From the NCBI GenBank assembly GCA_014381555.1, contig JACNLO010000057.1, positions 19,754 through 83,753 on the forward strand: a DNA stretch of 64,000 nt, given 5' to 3'. The translations under genes were made by a program, and so were the position numbers. Below the pieces are notes generated by a model. The model was not told the origin of the DNA and searched no databases. It worked only from the letters and a program-made list of their open reading frames with translations. Numbering within the stretch: position 1 is the first letter of the stretch; each line of letters opens with the position of its first letter. The stretch comes from Planctomycetota bacterium. GTDB lineage: Bacteria > Planctomycetota > Phycisphaerae > Phycisphaerales > SM1A02. Positions 49,732 through 58,572 of the stretch are shown here, one piece after another.

Positions 49732-49805
49732 CGCGGATGACAGGACTCGAACCTGTAACCTTCGGTTTCGTAGACCGATGCTCTATCCAGTTGAGCTACA
49801 CCCGC
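49732..49805 (-). tRNA. tRNA-Arg (anticodon ACG)
   Basis: A complete cloverleaf on the minus strand. Acceptor GCGGGTG pairs with CATCCGC (one G-U); D arm GCTC...GAGC; anticodon stem TCGGT/ACCGA around loop CTACGAA, anticodon ACG at 49769-49771; T arm ACAGG/CCTGT with loop TTCGAGT. It decodes CGN arginine codons, with A34 presumably deaminated to inosine by TadA. CCA is not encoded. It lies between the pdh operon and rpsT. Confidence 0.95.
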
Positions 49806-49961
49806 TTCGGGATTTTTCGCGTCAAGAAGCGGAAGAATACCACAGCAAAGACCCTTTTGCTATGTCAATACCAGAGAAGTGGGTTGACTTCCTGCGGATT
49901 TTTGGGATAATTCCAAGTTCGCCCCATGTTGGGGCTGTATTTGAGATACTGGAGATTCACT

Positions 49962-50231
49962 GTGCCACAATCACGTTCAGCCAAAAAAGATGTTCGACAA
50001 AACGCAAAACGCCGTGCTATCAATCACTGGCGAAAACGTCGAATCAAAGACCAATCTAAGTCCTTCTTAGATGCAATTTCTGCAAAAGATGTCGCTTTGG
50101 CTGAAACTGAGTTCAAAAAGTTCTGTGGCATAGTTGATAAAATTTCCTGTACAAGCACCATGCACAAAAATACTGCTGCACGTCGGAAAAGTCGATTCTC
50201 AAGACGACTTCTTGAATTAAAGCAAGCTTAA
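49962..50231 (+). CDS. rpsT: 30S ribosomal protein S20
   Basis: S20 binds 16S rRNA at the foot of the 30S subunit. The 89-residue basic protein reads MPQSRSAKKDVRQNAKRRAI... and ends KNTAARRKSRFSRRLLELKQA. The start is GTG 49962 with GGAG seven bases upstream; the frame extends back to 49926 without homology. Lysine/arginine-rich helices match S20. Confidence 0.93.
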   Translation: MPQSRSAKKDVRQNAKRRAINHWRKRRIKDQSKSFLDAISAKDVALAETEFKKFCGIVDKISCTSTMHKNTAARRKSRFSRRLLELKQA

Positions 50232-50295
50232 CACACCACAATCAAATTAATTAGTACTCGATTAATCAATTTGGTTAGACGCTATCATTGTAATT

Positions 50296-51045
50296 ATGGC
50301 ACTGCCACTACGGTTTGCAAAACAAGGTTATCCTCGTAAAACACGGTACAGTGAGTTGTCTCGGCAACCGTTATATATGCTGGTGTTCTTGTTGCCACTC
50401 ATCATCTGTTATGAAATAGCTCTTTCTGCAAATAATCATATTCAAATCAAGGCACACGATCATCTAGTCCGTTTTTTTGAACAAATTGATATTCCTCCTA
50501 CCCAAGGACTTTGGCTTGGTGGCATTGCAATCGTCACAACTCTCTTGATTTGGCATATTTTCACAGGAAATAAATGGTCAATAAAAATTCATGTGATTGC
50601 GTTTATGGCATTCGAATCCATAGCGTTTGCATTGCCTCTTTTATTTTTTGGAGCGGTCCTTGGCAGTTATGTCGCTGCTTCAACACCAGCATCTATCAGT
50701 TCGCTCGGTTTGTTTGAAAAAATATCCGTTAGCATTGGTGCAGGATTATACGAAGAGTTACTTTTCCGCATGATTATCATTGCTTTCATTCATACTTTTA
50801 TCTGCAACATCTTTAAACGGAGCGACATTGCTGGCCTAACTATCGGAGTGGTTGTTTCAGCACTCTTGTTCGCGCTCTATCACGACCTTCCAGATGCGGG
50901 ATCAATGTCCGCAATTAGCATCTTTTTCTTTTTTATAGCAGGGCTCTACCTAGGTTTTCTATATGTAATACGCGGTTTTGGCATCGTTGCAGCAACTCAT
51001 GCGGCATATGATGTCGTAGCAATTACTTTGCCCGCATCACTCTAG
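50296..51045 (+). CDS. CPBP family intramembrane metalloprotease
   Basis: A 249-residue membrane protein with about seven hydrophobic helices. The Abi/CAAX-protease signature is present: YEELLFRMIIIAF (E-E-x-x-x-R), FALYHDL and THAAYDVVAI supply the metal-binding glutamates and histidines. Members process prenylated or other membrane proteins, or give bacteriocin immunity; the substrate here is unknown. It follows rpsT and precedes the thioredoxin lipoprotein gene by about 50 bases. Confidence 0.86.
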   Translation: MALPLRFAKQGYPRKTRYSELSRQPLYMLVFLLPLIICYEIALSANNHIQIKAHDHLVRFFEQIDIPPTQGLWLGGIAIVTTLLIWHIFTGNKWSIKIHVIAFMAFESIAFALPLLFFGAVLGSYVAASTPASISSLGLFEKISVSIGAGLYEELLFRMIIIAFIHTFICNIFKRSDIAGLTIGVVVSALLFALYHDLPDAGSMSAISIFFFFIAGLYLGFLYVIRGFGIVAATHAAYDVVAITLPASL

Positions 51046-51096
51046 CAATAAAGTAGGTACACTTTGAAAAACGTGTATGAACAAAAGGAGCACACA

Positions 51097-52266
51097 ATGC
51101 ACAAGACAATCTCTCTTGGACTAGTAGGAATTGCATGTATCTCAATCAGTGCATGCAAAATACAACAAACAACTGAAACTACCCCAGCGACTCCGATTGA
51201 GCAGCCAACTGCCGTCGAAACTGTTGAAGTCACTCAAACCCAACAGGAAAAACCTGACACTCTTGCCATTGGCGACTTGGCACCAGCAATTAATGTTAAC
51301 AAATGGGTCAAGGGAACCAGCGTGAACAGCTTTGAAGATGGCAAGGTGTATGTCATGGAGTTCTGGGCAACATGGTGCGGCCCTTGTCGAACATCAATTC
51401 CTCACCTCACAAAACTTCAAAAAAAGTATAAAGACAAGAATGTCGACATCATAGGATGTGCAATTTGGCAACGCGGTGACACTCAAGACACTCGTGAAAA
51501 AACTGTCTCCACTTTCGTAGAAGGTGAGGGTGACAACATGAATTACACAATCGCAGTTGATAATGATAGCTGGATGTCTGACCACTGGATGAAGCCAGCT
51601 GGTCGAAATGGAATTCCTTCGGCCTTCATTATTGATGGTACTGGTACCGTTGCTTGGATTGGAAGTCCGTTTTCTATGGATGATGCACTTGAGGAAATAG
51701 TAAATGGAACTTGGGATCTTGCAGCCGCTACAGAATCGTTCGCAAAGGAACAAGCTCAAGCAAAGGCAATGAATTCCTTAAATGCTAAATATCGCAAAGC
51801 AATGGCAAGCGACAATTGGGACCAGTGGATCTCTGACATCGATGCCTTCACCGCTGAATACGGAAATACTGATCGCCTCAATCAAGCAAAATTTAAAGCC
51901 CTACTAACAGGAAAAAAGGATAAAGAAGCAGCGTACTCGTGGGCAGAAACAATGGTTAAAGGATATTGGGATGATTCAAATGCCCTCAACAGTATGGCAT
52001 GGAACATCGTTGACGAAGTACCTGCAGAACTCAGGAACCTCGATTTTGCGTTGAAGGTTGCGAAACGCGGATGCGTGCTCACTGAATACAAAAACCCAAT
52101 GATCCTCGATACTCTAGCTCGCTGTTATTGGGAGATGGGCGATAAGTATAAAGCTATCGCTTGGCAAGAAAAAGCTGTCGAGTATATAGGTGATGATTCG
52201 ATGAACGAATCAATTCTTGCGACCCTTAATGAATACAAGGCAACGCTCGCAAACGTCGATGAGTAA
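51097..52266 (+). CDS. Thioredoxin-fold (TlpA-like) lipoprotein
   Basis: A 389-residue exported thiol-redox protein. Start is ATG 51097 with AAAGGAG six bases upstream. The signal ends in a lipobox, ISAC, giving a lipid-anchored cysteine near residue 19; a Thr/Pro/Gln-rich linker follows. The thioredoxin domain has the WCGPC motif (ATWCGPCRTS near residue 93) and GIPSAFIIDGTG with the cis-proline. The last 180 residues are a helical repeat region of unknown role (TPR-like). Likely reduces or isomerises periplasmic disulfides. A strong terminator follows. Confidence 0.87.
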   Translation: MHKTISLGLVGIACISISACKIQQTTETTPATPIEQPTAVETVEVTQTQQEKPDTLAIGDLAPAINVNKWVKGTSVNSFEDGKVYVMEFWATWCGPCRTSIPHLTKLQKKYKDKNVDIIGCAIWQRGDTQDTREKTVSTFVEGEGDNMNYTIAVDNDSWMSDHWMKPAGRNGIPSAFIIDGTGTVAWIGSPFSMDDALEEIVNGTWDLAAATESFAKEQAQAKAMNSLNAKYRKAMASDNWDQWISDIDAFTAEYGNTDRLNQAKFKALLTGKKDKEAAYSWAETMVKGYWDDSNALNSMAWNIVDEVPAELRNLDFALKVAKRGCVLTEYKNPMILDTLARCYWEMGDKYKAIAWQEKAVEYIGDDSMNESILATLNEYKATLANVDE

Positions 52267-52280
52267 TTAGAATTGCCCCA

Positions 52281-52312
52281 AAAAAACGGTCACCAACTGG
52301 TGACCGTTTTTT
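52281..52312 (+). terminator. Bidirectional rho-independent terminator
   Basis: A perfect 15-pair inverted repeat with core ACGGTCACC/GGTGACCGT, an A tract on the left and a T tract on the right. It ends the thioredoxin gene and can also end the opposite-strand oxidoreductase gene. Confidence 0.93.
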
Positions 52313-52357
52313 ATTTGGGATCAAACTGGCTCCGGGCAATTTTGGCTCTGAGCCAAA

Positions 52358-53425
52358 TTAAGTAAATGCGATTTCGTGGCCAATGTTGTCAGATGCATAA
52401 ATTGCTTCGACAACTTGTTGGACCAGGCGACCGTCTTCTCCAGTACCAGTGCCAACATCAAGTTGATTTGTAGCAATTCCATTTGCAAACGCGCGGTGTT
52501 CTCCATCAAACGCTTCATCCCATGCCTCAGTCAGAGAAATCGAAATAGATTCTGTTTTTGGAAATCCACTCGATGCATACCCTCGAGTTATCTCATCAGA
52601 CCATAAGTCAACAACAAGTGAACCAAGTGTTCCCTCGATTAGAATTCCATCGTTCAACGTTTTTTCAGGAAGGTGCGTTGCCCACGCGACATTAAACGCC
52701 AAGGTTGTTCCACTTACATCCGTGAGTGATGCTCGAACGCGGTCCTCAACATCAAACGTTCCTCCCACAACAGGTGTTGACCACATTTCATCATAAGCGT
52801 AAGTTTCAGTGGTGAATGTCTGTGTACATTTACCGTACACACGAAGAGGCGATTGTTTTGAACTCAAATACATCGCAAGATCAATGAGATGCACACCAAT
52901 GTCAATCAAACATCCGCCGCCGCTTCTTGCTTTAGTTGTGAACCAGCCACCTAATCCAGGGATTCCTCGTTGGCGAATTAGCGTAGCTTGAACGTGTTGT
53001 ATCTCTCCAAGTTCACCCCGTTCAATAATTTGCTTTGCTCGTAAAGCCGCTGGAGAAAATCTACAAACGAAACCCATCTGCAAAACTTTTCCAGATGCTT
53101 CTCTTGCTGCAATTATTTCATCGCATTGTCGCAATGACATCGCCATTGGCTTCTCTAAAAGAACGTGTTTTCCTGCTTTCAACGATGCAATAGCAAACTC
53201 TGCATGCAAGTCATTTGGGACAGCAACGATAACGCCTTCGATATCGTCTCTAGCAAGTAATGATTCCACAGAACCATCAACTTCGCAGGAAAATTCATCT
53301 CCAAATACTTCACATCGTTCCTGGCGTGGATCATGTACAGATACTATCTTAGTACCCACTCGTTTCGCAGCTTCAGCGTGAACATGCCCAATCATGCCCG
53401 CACCAATTAATCCAATGGATGTCAT
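52358..53425 (-). CDS. Gfo/Idh/MocA family oxidoreductase
   Basis: A 355-residue NAD(P)-dependent sugar- or cyclitol-type oxidoreductase. The N-terminal Rossmann motif is IGLIGAGMIGHVHAE, followed by VAVPNDLHAEFAI and the conserved EKPMAMSL with the catalytic lysine. The C-terminal domain has GGGCLIDIGVHLIDLAMY, where the histidine and aspartate match the family active site. Substrate unknown. Its ATG overlaps the upstream gene's stop (ATGA), so the two are translationally coupled. Confidence 0.9.
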   Translation of the reverse strand: MTSIGLIGAGMIGHVHAEAAKRVGTKIVSVHDPRQERCEVFGDEFSCEVDGSVESLLARDDIEGVIVAVPNDLHAEFAIASLKAGKHVLLEKPMAMSLRQCDEIIAAREASGKVLQMGFVCRFSPAALRAKQIIERGELGEIQHVQATLIRQRGIPGLGGWFTTKARSGGGCLIDIGVHLIDLAMYLSSKQSPLRVYGKCTQTFTTETYAYDEMWSTPVVGGTFDVEDRVRASLTDVSGTTLAFNVAWATHLPEKTLNDGILIEGTLGSLVVDLWSDEITRGYASSGFPKTESISISLTEAWDEAFDGEHRAFANGIATNQLDVGTGTGEDGRLVQQVVEAIYASDNIGHEIAFT

Positions 53426-54570
53426 AGGATTGGTTCCAGAGTTTTTATATAACTGACATTTCGTTCGTTCAATTCTGCAAGCAAACGAGTAACTACTGTT
53501 GTGTTACTACCAAACGATTCTGGCGGATGCACTCCAGGGATATCAATAGTCCCATCCACAACCATCCTACCCATCGCTGTAGCAGGGAAACCTGTTGTAC
53601 GTGCCATACTCGACTGGTCCTCTGCTGAATCGTAGTGATCAAGCAAGTCCCAACAAAGTCGGACGTATTCATCTGCCAGTTTTCCCTCGGCTTCAACTTG
53701 CATCACTGTCAAATCTGCCTCGCCTTGTTCATACTTCCAACTATCGATAAGAATCTTCGATGTCATATCAATTGGACGAACCTCTCTATCACCCACAACT
53801 ATCGATTGCTCGCTAAAAAAGCCCGAATCGCGAAGCACTCGCATCATTTTGGTATGTCCAGGATATCGAAGGGTACGCTCTCGCATAAAAGGAACATCGA
53901 GCGTATCACACAAAGTGCGAAGCCCATCTGAATTAAATGCTTCAAGCGTTCCAACACCGGGTAGGTCCATCAATACACATTCACTTAGTGCAGGTCGAGT
54001 CACAACTGAACCATGTTCGACTAATCTAGCGGGGCGAATATATTCTTCAATAACATCTCGTGGACTAAATGGTGCTTTGTATTCAAACGGCCACTTCCGC
54101 TCAACTGGTAAACCTCCGACAACTATTTCGAGTCGATGGCATTCATCGAGTATATGAACTGCATAAGAACATAATAGGTGACTCATTCCGGGAGCAACAC
54201 CAAAATCCACGATGCACGTAACACCATTTTCTTTTGCAAGTTGGTCAAATTTCCTTGGGTCTTCAGCCATAAAGGAAATATCACAATATGGCGTTCCTGA
54301 CTTTATTACTGTTTCAAGAGCATCTAGCCCAAGCCAACTCGGAAGCGCTCCGAAAGCAATATCTGCATCACTAGCAAGTGCTGCGATTACTTGTTGGTCA
54401 CTGCAATCCGCTTGTTGAATCGAAATTGCTCCGTTGCTCCGTTCTGAAACTCTAGCAAGTGCTGCATCAGAGCGATCAGTAACAGTAACTTGAAATCCGC
54501 TAGCAATCAAATCCTCAGCAATAACTGATCCCACCATGCCCGCACCAAACACGACTGCTTTCGATGTCAT
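53422..54570 (-). CDS. Saccharopine dehydrogenase family protein
   Basis: A 382-residue member of the saccharopine dehydrogenase/reductase family. N-terminal Rossmann motif VVFGAGMVGSVIAEDL, then DCSDQQVIAALASDADIAFGALP and DFGVAPGMSHLL, with a C-terminal domain containing GVGTLEAFNSDGLRTL and RTLRYPGH. ATG 54570 is preferred over 54600, which lacks homology and overlaps the small gene upstream. Such enzymes act on saccharopine, carboxyspermidine or related imines. Coupling to a Gfo/Idh/MocA enzyme suggests successive steps of one pathway (inference). Confidence 0.88.
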   Translation of the reverse strand: MTSKAVVFGAGMVGSVIAEDLIASGFQVTVTDRSDAALARVSERSNGAISIQQADCSDQQVIAALASDADIAFGALPSWLGLDALETVIKSGTPYCDISFMAEDPRKFDQLAKENGVTCIVDFGVAPGMSHLLCSYAVHILDECHRLEIVVGGLPVERKWPFEYKAPFSPRDVIEEYIRPARLVEHGSVVTRPALSECVLMDLPGVGTLEAFNSDGLRTLCDTLDVPFMRERTLRYPGHTKMMRVLRDSGFFSEQSIVVGDREVRPIDMTSKILIDSWKYEQGEADLTVMQVEAEGKLADEYVRLCWDLLDHYDSAEDQSSMARTTGFPATAMGRMVVDGTIDIPGVHPPESFGSNTTVVTRLLAELNERNVSYIKTLEPIL

Positions 54571-54574
54571 TGCC

Positions 54575-54865
54575 TCACCACTTTTCTGAAATTTCATCAA
54601 TTTTAGACTTCTTGCCAGATTTCATATGTGAAACAGTGGCGATACTTGAAATAATAAAATTTAAAGCAACGAGTATCCAAATAAACCAACCAGAACCTGG
54701 CAAACTATCGTCACCCATTAATCCTATAAAAGCAAGGATTGTTCCAAAAATCACAAAATACATCATAAAAACACGCATTGCATGGCTACCTTGTGTCTTC
54801 GATTTCGGATTTGAGGAATGGTGAGCGGTATTTTTCGTATGTTTTCGTTTATTTGATTGAGTCAT
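54575..54865 (-). CDS. Small two-helix membrane protein
   Basis: A 96-residue protein: a basic, histidine-rich hydrophilic N-terminus (MTQSNKRKHTKNTAHHSSNP), two transmembrane segments (about residues 30-50 and 60-80) split by GDDSLPGSG, and a charged C-terminus. No family recognised. It lies four bases upstream of the saccharopine dehydrogenase-like start, so it may lead that operon. Confidence 0.6.
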   Translation of the reverse strand: MTQSNKRKHTKNTAHHSSNPKSKTQGSHAMRVFMMYFVIFGTILAFIGLMGDDSLPGSGWFIWILVALNFIISSIATVSHMKSGKKSKIDEISEKW

Positions 54866-55201
54866 AGTCCTGCCTTTTTTAGTAATAAAGTGCGTTTTAA
54901 GCCCCCTATTCTATCGTGAACGAAACTTTTCGTCTTATTTCACATAAGTTGATTCACAAATGTTGCTTATACGCATAGAAGGGGTGTCTTAAGGCAGACC
55001 GCTGCTTTGAGTCTTTGACAATTTGGAATCAGAAAGGCGCCTCCCTGAAACTGAGACGCCAACAGTTCAAAGAAGTGACAAGCTTCCAAAACAAGATGAA
55101 CTGTTTCCGACTTTGCCGCGTAAGCAACCTCGGATCTTGAAAGAGCCATGATTTTCGCAACCAGGAAGTGTTGCAAGTCGCTTGACCAAGGAGAGCATGA
55201 A
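54866..55201 (+). other. Gene-free region; structured leader before the sigma factor gene
   Basis: 336 bases without a supported gene. The right half holds two adjacent hairpins on the sense strand of the sigma gene: GGCG-CTC 55036-55043 with GAG-CGCC 55053-55060, and ACAGTTCA 55062-55069 with TGAACTGT 55097-55104 enclosing GAAG/CTTC. A weaker GCAAC/GTTGC pair lies close to the start, about 55157-55175. I see no known riboswitch pattern. Confidence 0.4.
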
Positions 55202-55723
55202 ATGCCAGTATCAACAAACAGAGCCAACCTAATACTAGAACTCTTCGACGCATATTACAAACGCGTCTACTGCTTTACTCGTAAGTCACTTGCCCCAAGT
55301 GCAGCCGAGGACATTGCTCAAGAAGTATTTACTCGCCTCCTTACAGTTAAAGCACTTGAAGAAAAAACAATCACTTCAAGTTACTTAATCAAAATCGCTG
55401 ATAATCTCATCAAACGACGATACAACAAAGATCAGCGCAAGAATCAGTACATTGATACACAACGTGAAGAAGCTATCCGTGATCTTCGTAATCTTAAAAA
55501 AGAAGAAGCACAATGGTCTAGTGAGGAAATCACTAAAGCTCTTGCATCTCTTCCATCACATGAACGCGATGCTGTTAGATTAGTTGTTTGCGAGGGTCTA
55601 AGTTATGAAGAAGCATCTGCTTCACTTGGAGTTCCAGTTTCTACCGTGAACAATTGGAAATACCGTGGCATAAACAAACTCAAAGCGCATGCTGAAGAAA
55701 GTGAGATAAAACAAAGCGCATAA
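55202..55723 (+). CDS. RNA polymerase sigma factor, sigma-70/ECF type
   Basis: A 173-residue two-domain sigma factor. Region 2 is LFDAYYKRVYCFTRKSL ... AEDIAQEVFTRLLTVK (residues about 12-50), and region 4 is LPSHERDAVRLVVCEGLSYEEASASLGVPVSTVNNWKYRGINKL (quoted as two parts of residues about 118-160). Start ATG 55202 follows AAGGAG by nine bases. No anti-sigma factor gene is adjacent, and the linker between regions is short. Its leader is structured. Confidence 0.88.
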   Translation: MPVSTNRANLILELFDAYYKRVYCFTRKSLAPSAAEDIAQEVFTRLLTVKALEEKTITSSYLIKIADNLIKRRYNKDQRKNQYIDTQREEAIRDLRNLKKEEAQWSSEEITKALASLPSHERDAVRLVVCEGLSYEEASASLGVPVSTVNNWKYRGINKLKAHAEESEIKQSA

Positions 55724-55820
55724 AATCTAATTCTGTGGGTGCACAAAAAAATCCATCCGTCCGCACAGAGGCCAAGACTCCCGTCATAACCTCTGTGTGG
55801 TCTTTTGCTACCATGCATAC

Positions 55821-56903
55821 ATGCCTGAAAAAAAAGGACTCGATGATTTACGAAAGCAAATCGATGAACTTGATAATAAATTAGTTGAATTACTCTCAAA
55901 AAGGGCAAAGGTAGTCGTTGATGTTGGGAAGTTTAAACGTGACACCGAAACCCCTATTTACGCTCCACATCGAGAACGAGCGGTACTTGATCGCGTACTC
56001 GCTGCAAACGAAGGCCCACTCTCTAACAAAACAATAGAGGCGATTTATCGCGAACTCATGTCGGGGAGTTTCCAACTTGAACAACCATTAAAAATTGCGC
56101 ACCTTGCACCCAACGGGTCGTTCAGCCATATCGCTGCTATCAGACACTTTGGCTCAAGTGTCTCTTGCGTTGGGGTTCCAACAATCGAACGTGTTTTTCG
56201 TGAAGTTGCTACAGGGCATTGTGATTATGGTCTTGTTCCTTACGAAAACTCAACTAGTGGAAGCATCACTGACACACTCGACTCATTCCAAGAGCATGAC
56301 GTAACTATCTACGCCGAGGCTCTTATAGATATCCGGCACTGCTTACTTTGCAATGGACCAACAAATGAAATAACTACCATTGCTTCAAAACCACAAGTTA
56401 TATCTCAATGTCGGAAATGGCTAGCTGCAATGTTTCCAGATGTTGAAATCATTGAAACAGCAAGTAGTGCCAAGGCAGTCGAACTTGCAAAGGAAGATTC
56501 TAAAACTGCTGCAATTGGTTCTGAACTTGCAGCCCATGAAAATGGTGTTGAAATTGCTATTGAAAACGTGCAAGATAGACCTGAAAATATTACTCGGTTT
56601 CTCATCCTTGCAAAAGAATCTGCGCAGCCATCAAACGATGATAAATCAACCATCATGTTCACGACCAAACATGAACCAGGTACGCTTGTAGATGTACTTG
56701 CCGCATTTCGAGACAACGGTATAAACCTTAGCCACATCGACAAACGCCCAAGCGGTCGTACCAACTGGGATTACACTTTCTACATAGATGCAGATGCACA
56801 CCGAGATACCAACGAATTAAAGAATGCAGTTGAAACTGCGAGTAAATTCTGTAAATCTATTGAAGTACTTGGCTCATACCCAAAGGCCGGCCAAATCCTA
56901 TAA
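55821..56903 (+). CDS. pheA: Bifunctional chorismate mutase/prephenate dehydratase
   Basis: Two steps of phenylalanine synthesis in one chain, 360 residues. Residues about 1-85 are the AroQ chorismate mutase (LDDLRKQIDELDNKLVELLSKR). The prephenate dehydratase domain follows (GSFSHIAAIRHFG, DYGLVPYENSTSGSITDTLD), then an ACT regulatory domain (TTKHEPGTLVDVLAAFRDNG, THIDKRP-like SHIDKRPSGR), the usual site of phenylalanine feedback. Start at 55821 (MPEKKGL) because the mutase helix begins there. Fused P-protein form is common in Gram-negatives. Confidence 0.95.
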   Translation: MPEKKGLDDLRKQIDELDNKLVELLSKRAKVVVDVGKFKRDTETPIYAPHRERAVLDRVLAANEGPLSNKTIEAIYRELMSGSFQLEQPLKIAHLAPNGSFSHIAAIRHFGSSVSCVGVPTIERVFREVATGHCDYGLVPYENSTSGSITDTLDSFQEHDVTIYAEALIDIRHCLLCNGPTNEITTIASKPQVISQCRKWLAAMFPDVEIIETASSAKAVELAKEDSKTAAIGSELAAHENGVEIAIENVQDRPENITRFLILAKESAQPSNDDKSTIMFTTKHEPGTLVDVLAAFRDNGINLSHIDKRPSGRTNWDYTFYIDADAHRDTNELKNAVETASKFCKSIEVLGSYPKAGQIL

Positions 56904-56905
56904 AA

Positions 56906-56934
56906 AGGGGGACAGTCCCCAGGGGACTGTCCCC
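56906..56934. repeat. Palindromic element, GGGGACAGTCCCC type, copy 1
   Basis: Two GGGGACAGTCCCC-type units form a near-perfect palindrome about a central A. Copy 1 starts three bases after the pheA stop. It can fold as a strong hairpin and may act as a terminator or a REP-like element. Confidence 0.8.
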
Positions 56935-56985
56935 ACAGAAACCCAATTATTGATTATGCACAGGCGGTTTTTGCCGGTTTTTTAT

Positions 56986-57012
56986 GGGGACAGTCCCCTG
57001 GGGACTGTCCCC
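56986..57012. repeat. Palindromic element, GGGGACAGTCCCC type, copy 2
   Basis: Same palindrome as copy 1 but centred on T, so the two copies are inverted relative to each other, with ATAAAAA/TTTTTAT-like flanks. They bracket a 51-base stretch with no gene. Confidence 0.8.
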
Positions 57013-57021
57013 ATAAAAACG

Positions 57022-58536
57022 TCAGCAAGAACCCCACTGCCCGATGATTGCAAGCAGGTCGGTAACCCCAACGAATCCATCATCATCAAGATCTGCAGGA
57101 CAGTTAGCACATGCACCCCACGCACCGATCGCGGAAAGAATATCCGTAACACCAACAGTTCCATCCCCGTCAATATCCCCTTCGCAACTACCATTGTTGC
57201 CAAGAGAGCCATCACTATTTACTCGTTTTCCGAAAATATCATTGCTACCACTGCGATCATCTTGCCATGCAAGCAAGATGCCATCGCCAGTTGTTGATGC
57301 AACCATTCTGCTTTTGCTCGATGGTGTTGACGCAACACTCGCTTCCCACTGCAACAAACCTGAAACATCAATGCCAATTCCTTCGACCACATCATCTCCG
57401 AAGGATGCTGACTCATCATAAAACAACGCAACTCCAACATCTGTTTTAGCTGCAGCAAAACTTCCGTATTGAGGGGTTGAAGTAGTCGGCTTCAATGTCA
57501 CCCCTCCGTTTCCCCAGAGCAAACCACCGTTACCCGAAAACAGCTGCGCTCCAATCCCATCATCGTTTTGACTATTGTCTTGAGACCTAAAGAACACAAC
57601 AAATTCACTACCATCTCTTACTGCAATTGGATCCACTCGTTGCGTCGCTCCTAAACTAGAAGCAACTTGAACTTGCCCCGCACCCCATATTGTGCCATTC
57701 GCAGAAACTCGGTTCGCATAACATTGCAACGGGTTCACGCCGTACCAAGTAAAAAAGCCGCCACCTTCTCCATCAGAGATAAAGTCAGGGTACGCTCCAT
57801 ATTGCAAAGAATTGTCAACCATGACAGAAACCATTTCATCCCAGACATTAATGCCATCTACGTCAAGCAATACTGCTTTGAGTTGCTTATTTCCCCAATA
57901 CGTTGTGTACTGCACAAACGAAGCAATCACCCCACCATTTAACGATGGTTGAATATCAGCAACGAACAATGTCCCACCTGCTGGATCGTCAATCGATTGT
58001 GGTAGGGCCCAAAGTAGTTCGCCAGCAACATTTAATCGGTGAAAATCCGAAACATTATCTTTAATCCAGCCAACGACAACATCGTCATTCGAAGCCGTTA
58101 TCACTGGTGAAGCAACGAAGGAACCAGAAGATTGCACTGTTGTATTCCAGCGAATTGTCCCTTTTGGAGAAACCGAAGTAACAACAATACCATCACCGCC
58201 AAGAACATTTTTTCTATACACAACAACCGCGTTACCAGCACTGTCAATATCCATATCAAAATCCATCGTCGAAGAATAATTACGATCTGCAATCAAAATT
58301 CCATCCGTCTGCCAAAGAGCATTACCACTTGCATCTAATCGTTGCATATAAACATCGTATCCACCACTTCGATTATCAAACCAACTGACGTAACACCCAC
58401 CGCTTTCTTCAGCGACAATTTTTGTTATTGCTTGGTCACCGCCAGCAATACAAATTGGAGCGTCCACATCAGACGTGTCTGACCATTGTGCAAATACTGT
58501 TGAAGTTGTAACAATTAGAAATGCTAGATATTTCAT
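57022..58536 (-). CDS. Secreted protein with beta-propeller-like repeats and dockerin-like C-terminus
   Basis: A 504-residue exported protein. Signal peptide MKYLAFLIVTTSTVFA, then repeated blades of the form WFDNRSGGYDVYMQRLDASG and WQDDRSGSNDIFGKRVNSDG, suggesting a beta-propeller. The C-terminus carries two EF-hand-like dockerin type I repeats, DIDGDGTVGVTDILSAIGAWG and DLDDDGFVGVTDLLAIIGQW (calcium ligands D-x-D-x-D/G), separated by a CANCP motif. In Phycisphaerae such GVTDLL tails are frequent on exported proteins, and are not evidence of a cellulosome. Ligand or substrate unknown. Confidence 0.85.
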   Translation of the reverse strand: MKYLAFLIVTTSTVFAQWSDTSDVDAPICIAGGDQAITKIVAEESGGCYVSWFDNRSGGYDVYMQRLDASGNALWQTDGILIADRNYSSTMDFDMDIDSAGNAVVVYRKNVLGGDGIVVTSVSPKGTIRWNTTVQSSGSFVASPVITASNDDVVVGWIKDNVSDFHRLNVAGELLWALPQSIDDPAGGTLFVADIQPSLNGGVIASFVQYTTYWGNKQLKAVLLDVDGINVWDEMVSVMVDNSLQYGAYPDFISDGEGGGFFTWYGVNPLQCYANRVSANGTIWGAGQVQVASSLGATQRVDPIAVRDGSEFVVFFRSQDNSQNDDGIGAQLFSGNGGLLWGNGGVTLKPTTSTPQYGSFAAAKTDVGVALFYDESASFGDDVVEGIGIDVSGLLQWEASVASTPSSKSRMVASTTGDGILLAWQDDRSGSNDIFGKRVNSDGSLGNNGSCEGDIDGDGTVGVTDILSAIGAWGACANCPADLDDDGFVGVTDLLAIIGQWGSC

Positions 58537-58572
58537 CTTGGCTAGTATGACACATCAGACCCCCGAATCAAA

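Noticed and set aside
49649..50059. Plus-strand frame across tRNA-Arg
   Set aside because: It runs through a complete tRNA gene and the start of rpsT.
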